A stretch of DNA of 64,000 nucleotides, taken from JADJGC01 sp964576925. Lineage in GTDB: Bacteria > Zixibacteria > MSB-5A5 > CAIYYT01. The notes beneath the pieces were generated by a model that worked only from the letters and a program-made list of their open reading frames with translations, searched no databases and was not told the DNA's origin. Each line of letters begins with the position of its first letter. Position 1 is the stretch's first letter. Positions 1 through 9,488 of the stretch are shown in pieces. The stretch covers positions 62,001 through 126,000 of the forward strand of contig CAZNWJ010000003.1 of NCBI GenBank assembly GCA_964576925.1, read 5' to 3'. The position numbers and the translations under genes are program-made.

Positions 1-1557
1 TACGGCGCGGCGAGCGAGAAGCCCGAGATGCGCGAGGCGATCATTCGCGCGATCAATGACGGGCGGTTGATTGTCAATTACACCGGCCACGGCAACCCGA
101 ATCTCTGGGCCGATGAACGCATCTTCCGGCGCGTACAGGATATCCCCCGCTTAAACAACGCCGACCGCCTGCCGCTGATCTTCAATGCGTCGTGCTCGAT
201 CGGATTTTTTGACGACCCGAGTTCGGAAGGGATGGCCGAGGATCTGCTGCGCTATGTCAACGGCGGGGCGGTAGGTACGATCTCTGCGACGCGGCTGGTG
301 TACTCGCGACCCAACTTTGAGTTCAACAAAGCCGGGATGACGCAACTTCTGGGAGACAAGAACTACACGATCGCGGAAGCGGTTTATGTGACCAAGCTAT
401 TGCGGCAAGGGATTCCGAGCGTCGGCGACAACGACCGCAAGTATATCTACATTGGTGATCCACTGACACGACTGGCCGTCGCACCGAATGCAATCAACTT
501 TACCGGCCTGAGTCCGGATTCGCTGGTGGCGCTGACCGTGACGGAGTTGGCCGGTCAAATTGAAGACAAAAACGGCGTGAAGCAAAACGACTTCGCCGGA
601 ACAGCGACGGTGAGCGTGTTCGACAATCAGCGCACGCGGACGCTCGAAGTTCCGTTCGGCAACACCTCGGTGCCGGTGAGTTACATAGAATACGGCCCCG
701 AGATTTATCGCGGCCGAGTGGCCGTGTCGGCGGGCGAATTTGACCTAAAGTTCGTCGTGCCGAAAGATATCACCTACGGCGGTCGGCAGGCGCGGATTAA
801 CGGTTATGCGGCTTCCGCGAGCAGCGGAGCAGCGGGAGTGATCTATCCGATCGCGATCGGAAGCATCAACAAGGATATCGTTGATTCGCTGGGACCGGAG
901 GTCAGCATCTTTTTGGACGAGAAGCCGGCGGGCGGCGGCGTGGCGCGGGTCGGCCAGAACGCCGAGGTGACTGTGAGTTTATTCGACTCGCTGGGAATCA
1001 ACCTCACCGGCGAGATCGGCCACGCGCTGGAACTGACGATCGACGACCTGCCGGAGTTTGCTTTTGATCTCACCGACAGCTTTGTCTATAATGCCGACAG
1101 TTATCAAGAGGGGAGCGCGAAGTTCACGCTGCCCAACCTCACGAACGGCGACCATCGAATGAAGGTCAAGGCGTGGGACTCGGCGAATAATTCGACGCTC
1201 AGCGAGGTCGATTTCAGCGTGAATGCTGCAAGCGGGATCGCGATTACGGAAGCGCTGTGTTATCCGAACCCTGTGAAGAGCGACTGCGAGTTCAGCTACG
1301 TGCTTTCGGACGATGCCGAGCATGTCATTTTGAAACTTTTCACCTTGTCGGGGCGGGAAATCTGGTCAAAATCAGGACTTCCGACAACTCGTGGAGCGCA
1401 CCAGGGAATCTACTGGGACGGTCGGGATGCCGACGGCGACCAGCTTGCTAACGGCGTGTACCTGTATCAGTTATCTGCCCGGGCGGCGAGTGTTGCGGCC
1501 GAGAATGACGATAATAATAAAGCGGTCGCTACCGGCAAGCTGGTAGTGCTGAAGTAA
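1..1557 (+). CDS. porU: PorU-like C25 (gingipain-family) T9SS sortase, 5' truncated
   Basis: The reading frame is open from base 1, so the N-terminal part lies outside the window. What remains is the end of a peptidase C25 catalytic domain. The motif NYTGHGN carries the catalytic His (codon 88-90) and NASCSIG carries the catalytic Cys (codon 193-195), followed by FDDPSSEGMAEDLL and NGGAVGTISATR, the usual PorU/gingipain layout. After an Ig-like middle part the protein ends in a FlgD/T9SS-type domain (YPNPV near codon 1261, then WDGRD and NGVYLYQL, ending KLVVLK). PorU is the outer-membrane sortase that removes the C-terminal signal from T9SS cargo and attaches it to the surface. The PorV-like gene begins 38 bases downstream, the PorU-PorV order common in Bacteroidetes. 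A C25 protease that is cargo rather than the sortase is possible, but the PorV neighbour argues for PorU. Confidence 0.82.
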   Translation, partial: YGAASEKPEMREAIIRAINDGRLIVNYTGHGNPNLWADERIFRRVQDIPRLNNADRLPLIFNASCSIGFFDDPSSEGMAEDLLRYVNGGAVGTISATRLVYSRPNFEFNKAGMTQLLGDKNYTIAEAVYVTKLLRQGIPSVGDNDRKYIYIGDPLTRLAVAPNAINFTGLSPDSLVALTVTELAGQIEDKNGVKQNDFAGTATVSVFDNQRTRTLEVPFGNTSVPVSYIEYGPEIYRGRVAVSAGEFDLKFVVPKDITYGGRQARINGYAASASSGAAGVIYPIAIGSINKDIVDSLGPEVSIFLDEKPAGGGVARVGQNAEVTVSLFDSLGINLTGEIGHALELTIDDLPEFAFDLTDSFVYNADSYQEGSAKFTLPNLTNGDHRMKVKAWDSANNSTLSEVDFSVNAASGIAITEALCYPNPVKSDCEFSYVLSDDAEHVILKLFTLSGREIWSKSGLPTTRGAHQGIYWDGRDADGDQLANGVYLYQLSARAASVAAENDDNNKAVATGKLVVLK

Positions 1558-1595
1558 GAAGATATTTTGGCTTGCGATAGGTTAAGGAGAAACGA

Positions 1596-4500
1596 ATGAG
1601 ACGACTTTTGCTGATCCTCATAGTGATCGGATTAATCCTGCAACTGGGAGCGACGACGTCGTACGCGCAGATCAGCGACGCAGCCGTGCTCTTCCTGCGC
1701 ATCGCGCCGAACGCGCGCAGCGCCGGAATGGGCGAGGCGTTTGTGGCGATCGCCGACGACGCCTCCTCGACGCACTGGAATCCGGCGGGCCTGGGCGAGT
1801 ATCCGTTGGCGCATGCCTGGTATCAGGTTTCGCTCGGCGATGACTCGCGTTTGAAGGAACTGGCCCAGCAGGCGCTTGAAGGCAAGTTGTCTCCGGAGTT
1901 TTACGAGCAGGTTCAAACCTGGCAAGTCAAGGGCAACGCGATCAGCCGCATGGTCGGTGAAGAGTGGCGCGAAAGCGAGACGATTGCGGTCGATCCGAAT
2001 CGCGAGCTGCTGTCTTCACTGTCGCGGCGCCTGATTGCCTCCGACAAGGAGCGCTTCAAACTGGCGGTGCGACGGATTTGTCTGGCCAATACGAGTATCG
2101 CGTTTGAGGATATCAATGGAATGCGCACTTCTTTGCTGCGCGCGAGCGGCAAGGAGCACGCCGACCGGATCAATTTGATGACGGAGGAAGTGCTGAAGGT
2201 GTGGCAAGACCTACGCTTCAATCTCGAAGCGTTCAATAATCTGAAGCAGCGCGCGAACGACGCGGCTGCCGATGCCCGGGTTACCGCCGACGAGCTCGGC
2301 GAGCTTGAGGGCCTGGCGACGGCGTGCGCGACCGAAGCGCGGCCGGCGGAGATACAAGTTCCGTATTCGGTGCTGTTGAGCGCCTGGCGCGGCTGGGACG
2401 TGCCGTGGGAGCGGCAAATCCAGAAGATCGCCGTGATGGAGAACGGCGTGCCCAACGACAACTATACGCATTTCGATATCTGGGCGTTGACCAACGAAGG
2501 TTTGATGCGCTACAACGGCAGCGAATGGGTGAAGGGCGATTACATCCAGCCTCGCCGCGGCGACAACCTGAAGGACATCGTGGCGCGAGCGATCGGGACC
2601 GCGAAGGATGAAGCAGTACTACCGCGACTGGAGCAGGTAGCGCGTGCAAACAATCGCTTGCCGCTGGAACGATTGCTGGAAATGCGCGCGGCGATCGAGG
2701 CTGCTTTGCCGGAAGATCTGCGCGGGCGCACCGAACTCCTGACCAGCCTGGGCAAACTGGAAGAGAACTGGATGGGGTGCCGGCTGGACAATCTCCGGCT
2801 GACGAACTTCGTGGACACCTACAACAAAGCGCTGGCGGATTCGGCGATCACGGAGACCGAGGGCGACCGGCTGTTGTTTGCTCTGGAAAAGTCGTACCGC
2901 GATCAGTTGTCGAATGATCTGCAGTTCCCGTTCGGGGCGGTGTTCGACGGCAACATTCTCGATATCGGCGTGGATCACAAGATGCTCTATGTCGGAACGA
3001 CCACCGGTTTGTACCGCTACAACGGCCGCAGCTGGGAGAAGTTTTCGACGGGCGGCGACTCGACGGCAGTGTGGACGATCGAGGTTTACAAGCGCGGAAA
3101 TATCTGGATCGGTACCGATAAGGACGTACGGGCGCTGCGCGATGGCAAGTGGACCACCTTTGGCGTCGCCGAGGGTGTAACCGCCGGGCCGATCAAGCAC
3201 ATCTATGTCAAAAACGAGCGTCAGGCCTGGGCGGCGACCGACGACGACTTGTTCGGATTTGACGGCACGAGCTGGTCGAATCAGGTGACCTACACGACAT
3301 CGGTCAACGACTCGGCGCACACGATCATGTCGAAATTCTACGGCGCGACGGACGCGCTCCGCACCGAAGTCGAAGCGGCGCGACTGCAGGCCGCGAATCC
3401 CGAATTCTATGCAACGCCCAAGGCAGGCGTGGCGCTGAAGCTCTCACACAAGCCGGTTTTCGAGGGCAAGATCACGGCCCTGGAAATGCTCAACAACGAT
3501 CTGTGGGTCGGGACGGAATTAGGACTGAAGAAGTTCGACGGCCGGTCGTGGACAAGCTACGGCTACAAGGCGATCAAGGTCGAGAAGGCGATGAGCATCG
3601 AGGAACTCGCCCAGGAATACCTGAAGACAACCGACCCGGACAAGGTCAACAGCTTCGTCGGGATCCTGAAGCAGAAGAATATCCTCCAGACGGGCAACCT
3701 GCAGCTGGGGCGCGTCGTGTATGTCTACGCCAATCCGGCGGGCAGCACGATCAATTCGCTCCACGCGCACGGCGGCAAGATCTATGTCGGCTCGATTTAC
3801 GGGACGTTTACGCACGATGACGGCCGCTGGGAGCGCTATTATCACGAGAATCTGCAGCAGGCCAACACGCGCTCGATCGCCGGCGCGGGCGGGGAAATGT
3901 GGTTTGCCACGGCAGACCGCATCGTGGTCTTCGCCCAGGGCAAAACGGAGCTAACCTTCACGCACGCGAACTGGCTCCCGGAACTGGCGAGCGATCTTTA
4001 CTACGAATTTCTCTCTTACGTGCAGCCGATCGGTACGCTCGGCACGGTCGGAGGGAACGTGACATTCCTGTCGTACGGGACGATCCCGGTGACGGGAGAA
4101 TCGTCTTCGGACATCACCGGCGAGATCAACCCGTTTGACGTGGCGCTGACGTTATCCTACGGCACGAGAGCCTCGAAATCGCTGGCGGTAGGATTGTCGG
4201 CGAAGATTATCTACAGCCGGCTGTCGGTGCAGGGGGCCGGTCGTGAAGTCGGTGAAGGGTCGGGGACGTCGTTTGCGGTTGAGGGCGGCATGCTCTACAC
4301 GATTACGCGGCGGCTGCGCTTTGGCGCGGTGCTGACCAACCTCGGCCCGAACATGAGCTACATCGATGCGGCGCAGTCAGACGCCTTGCCGCGCAACCTG
4401 GCGATCGGTTTCTCTTACAAATTGCTCGACTCCCCGTACAACCGGCTGACCCTTGTGGGTGAGATCAACAAGCTGCTGGCGACGGTCAACGACGATTTCT

Positions 4501-4733
4501 CGACGGAGTTCAAAGAAGCGGTGGAAAATGTCGGTCTGGAATACTGGTACGGTTCGCTGTTGGCGCTGCGCGGCGGCTACATTTACGACCAGAAGGGTGA
4601 GATCAAGACGCCGACGCTCGGTGTTGGCCTGCAATACAAGGGCCGCTACCGGCTCGACTTCGCCTATATTCCGTCATCAGAAAATCTGCCGCTGGCGAAC
4701 ACGTTGAGAACGTCGCTGACGGTGAAGTTGTAG
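1596..4733 (+). CDS. PorV/PorQ-family outer-membrane protein with a ~710-residue beta-propeller insertion
   Basis: This is a 1045-residue protein with a signal peptide (to about residue 24, TSYAQ). Residues 25-72 match the start of PorV proteins (FLRIAPNARSAGMGEAF, then HWNPAGLGEYP). Residues from about 785 to the end continue a PorV barrel (FTHANWLPEL, GGNVTFLSYG, ending LRTSLTVKL). Normal PorV proteins are about 350-400 residues and run directly from one part to the other. Here about 710 residues are inserted: a charged helical part (about 80-260 and 330-450) and repeated propeller blades of the type LYVGTTTGLYRYNGRSWEKF, LWVGTELGLKKFDGRSWTSYG and IWIGTDKDVRALRDGKW, like the two-component-regulator propeller. 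In T9SS, PorV shuttles cargo from the translocon to PorU. It starts at an ATG after TTAAGGAGA. Whether it keeps the PorV role or displays the propeller at the surface cannot be read from sequence. Confidence 0.75.
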   Translation: MRRLLLILIVIGLILQLGATTSYAQISDAAVLFLRIAPNARSAGMGEAFVAIADDASSTHWNPAGLGEYPLAHAWYQVSLGDDSRLKELAQQALEGKLSPEFYEQVQTWQVKGNAISRMVGEEWRESETIAVDPNRELLSSLSRRLIASDKERFKLAVRRICLANTSIAFEDINGMRTSLLRASGKEHADRINLMTEEVLKVWQDLRFNLEAFNNLKQRANDAAADARVTADELGELEGLATACATEARPAEIQVPYSVLLSAWRGWDVPWERQIQKIAVMENGVPNDNYTHFDIWALTNEGLMRYNGSEWVKGDYIQPRRGDNLKDIVARAIGTAKDEAVLPRLEQVARANNRLPLERLLEMRAAIEAALPEDLRGRTELLTSLGKLEENWMGCRLDNLRLTNFVDTYNKALADSAITETEGDRLLFALEKSYRDQLSNDLQFPFGAVFDGNILDIGVDHKMLYVGTTTGLYRYNGRSWEKFSTGGDSTAVWTIEVYKRGNIWIGTDKDVRALRDGKWTTFGVAEGVTAGPIKHIYVKNERQAWAATDDDLFGFDGTSWSNQVTYTTSVNDSAHTIMSKFYGATDALRTEVEAARLQAANPEFYATPKAGVALKLSHKPVFEGKITALEMLNNDLWVGTELGLKKFDGRSWTSYGYKAIKVEKAMSIEELAQEYLKTTDPDKVNSFVGILKQKNILQTGNLQLGRVVYVYANPAGSTINSLHAHGGKIYVGSIYGTFTHDDGRWERYYHENLQQANTRSIAGAGGEMWFATADRIVVFAQGKTELTFTHANWLPELASDLYYEFLSYVQPIGTLGTVGGNVTFLSYGTIPVTGESSSDITGEINPFDVALTLSYGTRASKSLAVGLSAKIIYSRLSVQGAGREVGEGSGTSFAVEGGMLYTITRRLRFGAVLTNLGPNMSYIDAAQSDALPRNLAIGFSYKLLDSPYNRLTLVGEINKLLATVNDDFSTEFKEAVENVGLEYWYGSLLALRGGYIYDQKGEIKTPTLGVGLQYKGRYRLDFAYIPSSENLPLANTLRTSLTVKL

Positions 4734-4749
4734 AGGAAAAAGCCTGACG

Positions 4750-7700
4750 ATGCGAGATGTCCTGAAACTATTGATTGTTGTCCTCCTGCTGAGTTCGACG
4801 GCTTCGGCCAACGTACTGACGATCAAGGGCAAAAAGCCCGCAGAGATTTCGCCGCGCGGCTGCATCGGCCACGTTGCTTCGGAGCGGAACCTGCTGGGCT
4901 TGCAGCGAACAAGCAAGTTCGCGCTTCCCGATCAGGCTTTGGCGGCCGGAGAGGTGAAGACAATTCGCATACTGGCGATAAAGGCGCAGTTCAAGAAAGA
5001 GGTCCCGGACGACATGCGGACCACGGGCGACGGCAACTTTGATTTGCGCACGCGGGAGCAGTTCGAGGCGCAGGAAGGGCATATCATTGATCCGGCGCCG
5101 CATAACAACGAGTATTTCCTGGCGCACTTGACGGCGCTGGCGAGCTATTATGAGGTGGTCTCGAACGGCCGGTTGACGTTGACGTTTGATATCTATCCGC
5201 TTCAATCGGAGGCGGCCTATGAAGTGGACTCGGCGATGGCCTACTATGGACTGCAACCGCCGGAGTTCGGTTTGACCGAGTTTTATCAAGACGCGTTTGC
5301 GGCCGCCGACCGGGATCTAGAGCTGCGTTTCACCGATCCGGTGACGGGCGAACCGAAGTATGATGCCTATATCGTATTTCATCCCGGTTCCGACCAGCAG
5401 AACAACTTGCCGAATTTCGGTCAGGAGACGCCGGGAGATTTGTTCACGGGCTACCTGAAGTTGGGCGCGCCGATCTTCGTACAGAATGACTCGGTCGTGA
5501 TCGTCGACGGCATGGTGATGCCGGAAACAGCGTCGCAGGATGGCCGGGTGACCGCGCTGAATGCAGTGATGGCGCACGAGTTCGGGCACCAGCTGGGACT
5601 GGTCGATTTATATGACAGCCGGACGTTCAATACGGCGGTCGGCGACTTTTCGCTGATGGACAATAATGGGTTCGGCGTCAACATCGATTTCGGCGAAACG
5701 GTGCCGGTGCTGGTGCAGGGCGTGATGCCGGTGTTTCCGGATGCGTGGTCGCGCGCTTACCTGGGATTTGTCGATGTTGCGACGATCAGTAGCGGAACCA
5801 ACGTGCGCGTGGAAGCGGCGGAGGTACTGGCTACCGAGACGCAGGTTGTCAAGGTGCCGATCAGCGCGGATGAATATTTCCTGATCGAAAACCGCCGCAC
5901 CGATATCGACGGTAACGGCACGACCAATCTGCGGGCTGATGAAGCCACCGGCGTGATTCTCTGGCCGGTAACGACCGAAGGCGGGCCGAACAATCGGGAA
6001 TACGATTTCCTGACGCCGGGATCGGGGATGTTGATCTGGCGGGTTGATGAATTAGTCGCCAGACTCGACTACGATGGCGACGGGTTCAATAATTTTGATG
6101 ACAACGATCTGCAATGGTTCAATTTTCCGTCCGACCCGCGGCAATGGGACAATCGCCGGCAATTCTTGACCCTGATGGAAGCTGACGGGCTGGTGCAATT
6201 CGGACGCGAGTATTTCGCCGGATTCGGGCGGCAAGGCGATTACTTTGAGATCAACGGCAACCGCGAGTTCGGACCGGAAACAAATCCGAGTTCGGCGGCG
6301 GCGAACGGAGCGTATACGGGGATCACGATCGGGAACATCTCGGCGGCGCTTCTGAAAATGACCTGCAACATCCGCACCGAAGGCAAGGTCGCGAACTGGC
6401 CGAACTATGTTGGCAGGAGAGCCACCCCGCTGCGTGTTTTTGATCTTAACGGCGACGGCGCCGAAGAGATCCTGACAAGCGTTGACAATTACATCCTGGC
6501 GTACAAGCTCGACGGCACGCCGCTGTTTACGGGGACGCGGCCGGTGGTCGAGCGGACTGATTACTCCGGAGAGCGCAAGGCTATCGACACGCTGGCGGTG
6601 ATGCACACGATGGCTGCCGATCGGAATTTCGTGATGCCGCTGGCGATCGGCGATCTCGACGGCGACGGGTTCGCGGAAGTCGTCTCGGGGACGAGCGATT
6701 TCTACATTCGCGCGATCGACTCGCGCGTGCTGACGTTCACAAGTGAGGCGCCGCGAAAGTTTGAGACGTTCATCGATGAACCGCTGGCGATCGCGCCGAT
6801 CATAGCCGACGTCGAGGGCAACAGCGCGGGGAAAGAGATTCTGGTGTATACAATGACAAACCGGCGGATCGTGATTGCGGCGAACGGGACGGTACTTTCG
6901 AATTCTGAAGCAGCCTGGCCGTTTCGCGTACTGACCGATTCATTGCACCGGTTTGAAATCATTTCGCCGGTGGGCGGGATGCGTGCAAGTGCAGCGGCGG
7001 TTGATCTGCGCGGCGCCGCAGCGGCGGATTTTGACCGCAACGGAAGTTTCGAGAGCGTAGAAGTCTATCTCGATGGCACGCTTAGGATTAACTATGCCGG
7101 CAATCCGCTGACGGTCGACGTGGGCGGTTCCGTGTTTTCGGAGATTTCCCTGGGTGACATCGACAATGACGGCAATATCGACATCCTTTTTGGGGGCGAT
7201 AATGTCGTTTATGCGTACAATTACAACGGAACTTCGGTAGACAATTTTCCGCTGACGGTTAACGCCGCCAACCCGGTGGGCCCGATCCGTTCGGCGCCGG
7301 CGCTGGTCGATCTGGACGGCGACGGCGTGATGGAGATCTTCGTGGGAACGCGAACCGGCGAAGTTGCGGCGCTTGACCTGCAAGGGAGACGATTGGCGAA
7401 TTTTCCGCGTTCCGCCGGTGGAACGATTGAGTTTCCGCTAGCGGTCGCCAAGAATGCGAATGCGGGGGCCGTGCTGGCGATGACGCGCGAGGGCGAAATC
7501 AGTGCCTTCAGCCTGAGCCGGCCGCGCGACACCGACTGGAACGCCATCTATGGGGGGACCTACAATCTCGGCAGCTATGTTCGAAGCCTTCCGGCAGTTG
7601 CGACACCGGGCGAGGCGATCGGTTATCTCTATAATTATCCCAATCCGGCGAGTGTCGCGACGACGCTACGCTTCACCCTGCGCGAAAGCGGCACGGTGAA

Positions 7701-7878
7701 TTTCAAGTGGTACAACACCGCAGGCGATTTGGTGATGGAATCGTCGGCCGAAGGCCTGGCCGGTGTTGACAACGAGCTGGATGTGGATACTTCGCGGTTG
7801 GCATCTGGTGTGTACTTCTGCCAACTGGAGACAAGTTCGGGCGAGCGCAAGCATTGCTCGATTGCGATTGTGAAATAA
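4750..7878 (+). CDS. Secreted M6-family (immune inhibitor A-like) metalloprotease with FG-GAP repeats and T9SS tail
   Basis: This is a 1042-residue secreted protein. It has a signal peptide (residues 1-20), then an M6-type zinc peptidase domain with the motif HEFGHQLGL (HExxH at residues 276-280) and the downstream LVDLYD and SLMDNN typical of the family. Past about residue 560 come FG-GAP/VCBS-like calcium-binding repeats with DLNGDG, DLDGDGFAE, DIDNDGNID and DLDGDGVME. It ends in a T9SS/FlgD-like domain (YNYPNPASVATTLRF, SGVYFCQLETSSG, ending CSIAIVK). The known family activity is extracellular proteolysis. The tail suggests export through the T9SS whose PorU and PorV lie just upstream. It starts at an ATG 16 bases after the previous stop. 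Substrate unknown. Confidence 0.85.
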   Translation: MRDVLKLLIVVLLLSSTASANVLTIKGKKPAEISPRGCIGHVASERNLLGLQRTSKFALPDQALAAGEVKTIRILAIKAQFKKEVPDDMRTTGDGNFDLRTREQFEAQEGHIIDPAPHNNEYFLAHLTALASYYEVVSNGRLTLTFDIYPLQSEAAYEVDSAMAYYGLQPPEFGLTEFYQDAFAAADRDLELRFTDPVTGEPKYDAYIVFHPGSDQQNNLPNFGQETPGDLFTGYLKLGAPIFVQNDSVVIVDGMVMPETASQDGRVTALNAVMAHEFGHQLGLVDLYDSRTFNTAVGDFSLMDNNGFGVNIDFGETVPVLVQGVMPVFPDAWSRAYLGFVDVATISSGTNVRVEAAEVLATETQVVKVPISADEYFLIENRRTDIDGNGTTNLRADEATGVILWPVTTEGGPNNREYDFLTPGSGMLIWRVDELVARLDYDGDGFNNFDDNDLQWFNFPSDPRQWDNRRQFLTLMEADGLVQFGREYFAGFGRQGDYFEINGNREFGPETNPSSAAANGAYTGITIGNISAALLKMTCNIRTEGKVANWPNYVGRRATPLRVFDLNGDGAEEILTSVDNYILAYKLDGTPLFTGTRPVVERTDYSGERKAIDTLAVMHTMAADRNFVMPLAIGDLDGDGFAEVVSGTSDFYIRAIDSRVLTFTSEAPRKFETFIDEPLAIAPIIADVEGNSAGKEILVYTMTNRRIVIAANGTVLSNSEAAWPFRVLTDSLHRFEIISPVGGMRASAAAVDLRGAAAADFDRNGSFESVEVYLDGTLRINYAGNPLTVDVGGSVFSEISLGDIDNDGNIDILFGGDNVVYAYNYNGTSVDNFPLTVNAANPVGPIRSAPALVDLDGDGVMEIFVGTRTGEVAALDLQGRRLANFPRSAGGTIEFPLAVAKNANAGAVLAMTREGEISAFSLSRPRDTDWNAIYGGTYNLGSYVRSLPAVATPGEAIGYLYNYPNPASVATTLRFTLRESGTVNFKWYNTAGDLVMESSAEGLAGVDNELDVDTSRLASGVYFCQLETSSGERKHCSIAIVK

Positions 7879-7901
7879 TGTATCTCTTGGAGGATAAGTT
7901 G

Positions 7902-8744
7902 ATGACAAAAACCTTCACCGCTGTGCTGGTCCTCGTTCTCGCGGCGTCGCTGGCCGCTGAGACAGGCGCGCGACTGACGACCGGGGAGATAGGTTTGGCA
8001 CAGGTCGAGCAGGATCTCAAGAGCTACCAGCGGATGCGGCATTTGACCGACTTCGAACTGGCCGCCGCGGGATTTGAAGATTTCCCCATGACCTCGGACA
8101 TTTTTGACATTGACTATAAGTCGCCGGGCAAAGGGTTTCTCTACTCGCTCTCGATTCCGGGCACCGGGCAATTGTACACCGGATCCAGGACGAAGGCGTT
8201 TATGTTCATGGGCATCGAAGCGTTGGCCTGGACTGGATACTATCTCTACCACAAGAAGGGTGTTGACCAGGAAGACGACAACAAGCTGTATGCCAGCCAA
8301 TATTGGGACCCGGAGCGCTATCACAACTACCTGGTCGAGGTACACGGAATAACGGACGACGAGCAGGAGTCGGAGATCCTGGAAGGGACATTTACGCATC
8401 ACCTGCCAGATACGAAGACGCAGCAGTACTATGAGATGATCGGCAAGTACGAGCAGTTCAACTACGGTTGGATCGACACCGATTACCGCACCGGCGATTC
8501 CACATCTTCGTACCGCGAGAAGTATTTGGTCGATCGCGACAAGGCTAACACGCATTTTGACCGCGCCAAGTTGGGGGCGATCGTGTCGATCGCCAACCAC
8601 CTATTGTCGGCGTTCGACGCTGCGCTTTCGGCGCGCCGTTACAATCGGCAGCAGGATAGTTTCAGCGAGTATTCGCTGAAGGCTCGACTCGCGAAGTACG
8701 AAGGCGAGCAAATCCCGAAACTGGTGTTCACCTACAAGTTCTAA
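7902..8744 (+). CDS. Membrane-associated protein, DUF5683-like, first of a tandem pair
   Basis: A 280-residue protein starting at the ATG at 7902, preceded by TTGGAGGA at 7887-7894. An upstream in-frame start inside the previous gene lacks such a site and would bury the signal peptide (MTKTFTAVLVLVLAASLAAE). The middle has SIPGTGQLYTGSRTKAFMF followed by a hydrophobic stretch. The PGxGxLYxG element is what DUF5683-type proteins show ahead of their membrane segments. The C-terminal part has IVSIANHLLSAFDAALSARR. The next gene repeats the same layout. No catalytic motif is visible and the function is unknown. Its place in the T9SS-associated run suggests an envelope role, which is inference. 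Confidence 0.6.
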   Translation: MTKTFTAVLVLVLAASLAAETGARLTTGEIGLAQVEQDLKSYQRMRHLTDFELAAAGFEDFPMTSDIFDIDYKSPGKGFLYSLSIPGTGQLYTGSRTKAFMFMGIEALAWTGYYLYHKKGVDQEDDNKLYASQYWDPERYHNYLVEVHGITDDEQESEILEGTFTHHLPDTKTQQYYEMIGKYEQFNYGWIDTDYRTGDSTSSYREKYLVDRDKANTHFDRAKLGAIVSIANHLLSAFDAALSARRYNRQQDSFSEYSLKARLAKYEGEQIPKLVFTYKF

Positions 8745-8746
8745 GC

Positions 8747-9484
8747 ATGATCAGACAACTCGGCATATTCGCAATCGTCCTCGGTCTGGCGGCCGGCGCG
8801 CACGCTGAGATCTCGCTGGAACCCTCGGCGCTGGCCCTATCGCCGCAGTCCACGATTCAGTTCCAGGTGGAGCAAGGCGGCGGATTCAGCGAGGTGAAGC
8901 AGGAAGCGGAGAAGATTCGCAAGAAGCCGTGGCAGGCGTTTCTGATGTCGCTGGTGGTACCGGGCACAGGAGAGCTGTATGCCGGGGCAGTCGTCAAGTC
9001 GCGCATCTTCATGGCCGCGGAGGTTGGTGGATTGGCGAGTTTGATTTCGTTCAAGCATCTCGGCAAGTGGCGGGAGGACGATTATCGCAACTTTGCCGTT
9101 CGTGAGGCGGGGGCAGACGTCGAGGGCAAGGACGACCGGTTCTTTGATGTCCTTGGCTTCTATTCCTCGCGCGAGGAATACAACAAGGTTGGCGGAGCCT
9201 TTGACCCGGCGCGGGAGTATTATCCCGATACCGAGGCCTACTTCTGGCGTTGGAGTTCGGCGGACGCGCGCAATCGCTACCGCGACTTGAAGAACGACAG
9301 CAAGTCGTTTTATCGAAATGCGGACTTTGCGCTCGGTTTCTTGATTGCCAATCATGTATTATCGGCCGTGGATGCTTACTGGAGCGTGAAGCGACACAAT
9401 CGCGGTATCGAATCGGGATTTTCCGGAATCGAGTTGGAGCCGCGCGAAGACGGCTGGCAGATCACGCTGCACGGGAGGTTTTAG
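8747..9484 (+). CDS. Membrane-associated protein, DUF5683-like, second of a tandem pair
   Basis: A 245-residue protein starting two bases after the previous stop. It has a signal peptide (to about residue 20), then SLVVPGTGELYAGAVVKSR with a hydrophobic stretch, and near the end GFLIANHVLSAVDAYWSVKR. Both blocks align by eye with the preceding protein (SIPGTGQLYTG and SIANHLLSAFDAALS), so the two genes are an old, strongly diverged tandem duplication. It ends with ITLHGRF, an aromatic C-terminus of the kind seen in outer-membrane proteins, though a barrel is not obvious. Function unknown. Confidence 0.6.
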   Translation: MIRQLGIFAIVLGLAAGAHAEISLEPSALALSPQSTIQFQVEQGGGFSEVKQEAEKIRKKPWQAFLMSLVVPGTGELYAGAVVKSRIFMAAEVGGLASLISFKHLGKWREDDYRNFAVREAGADVEGKDDRFFDVLGFYSSREEYNKVGGAFDPAREYYPDTEAYFWRWSSADARNRYRDLKNDSKSFYRNADFALGFLIANHVLSAVDAYWSVKRHNRGIESGFSGIELEPREDGWQITLHGRF

Positions 9485-9488
9485 ATTC

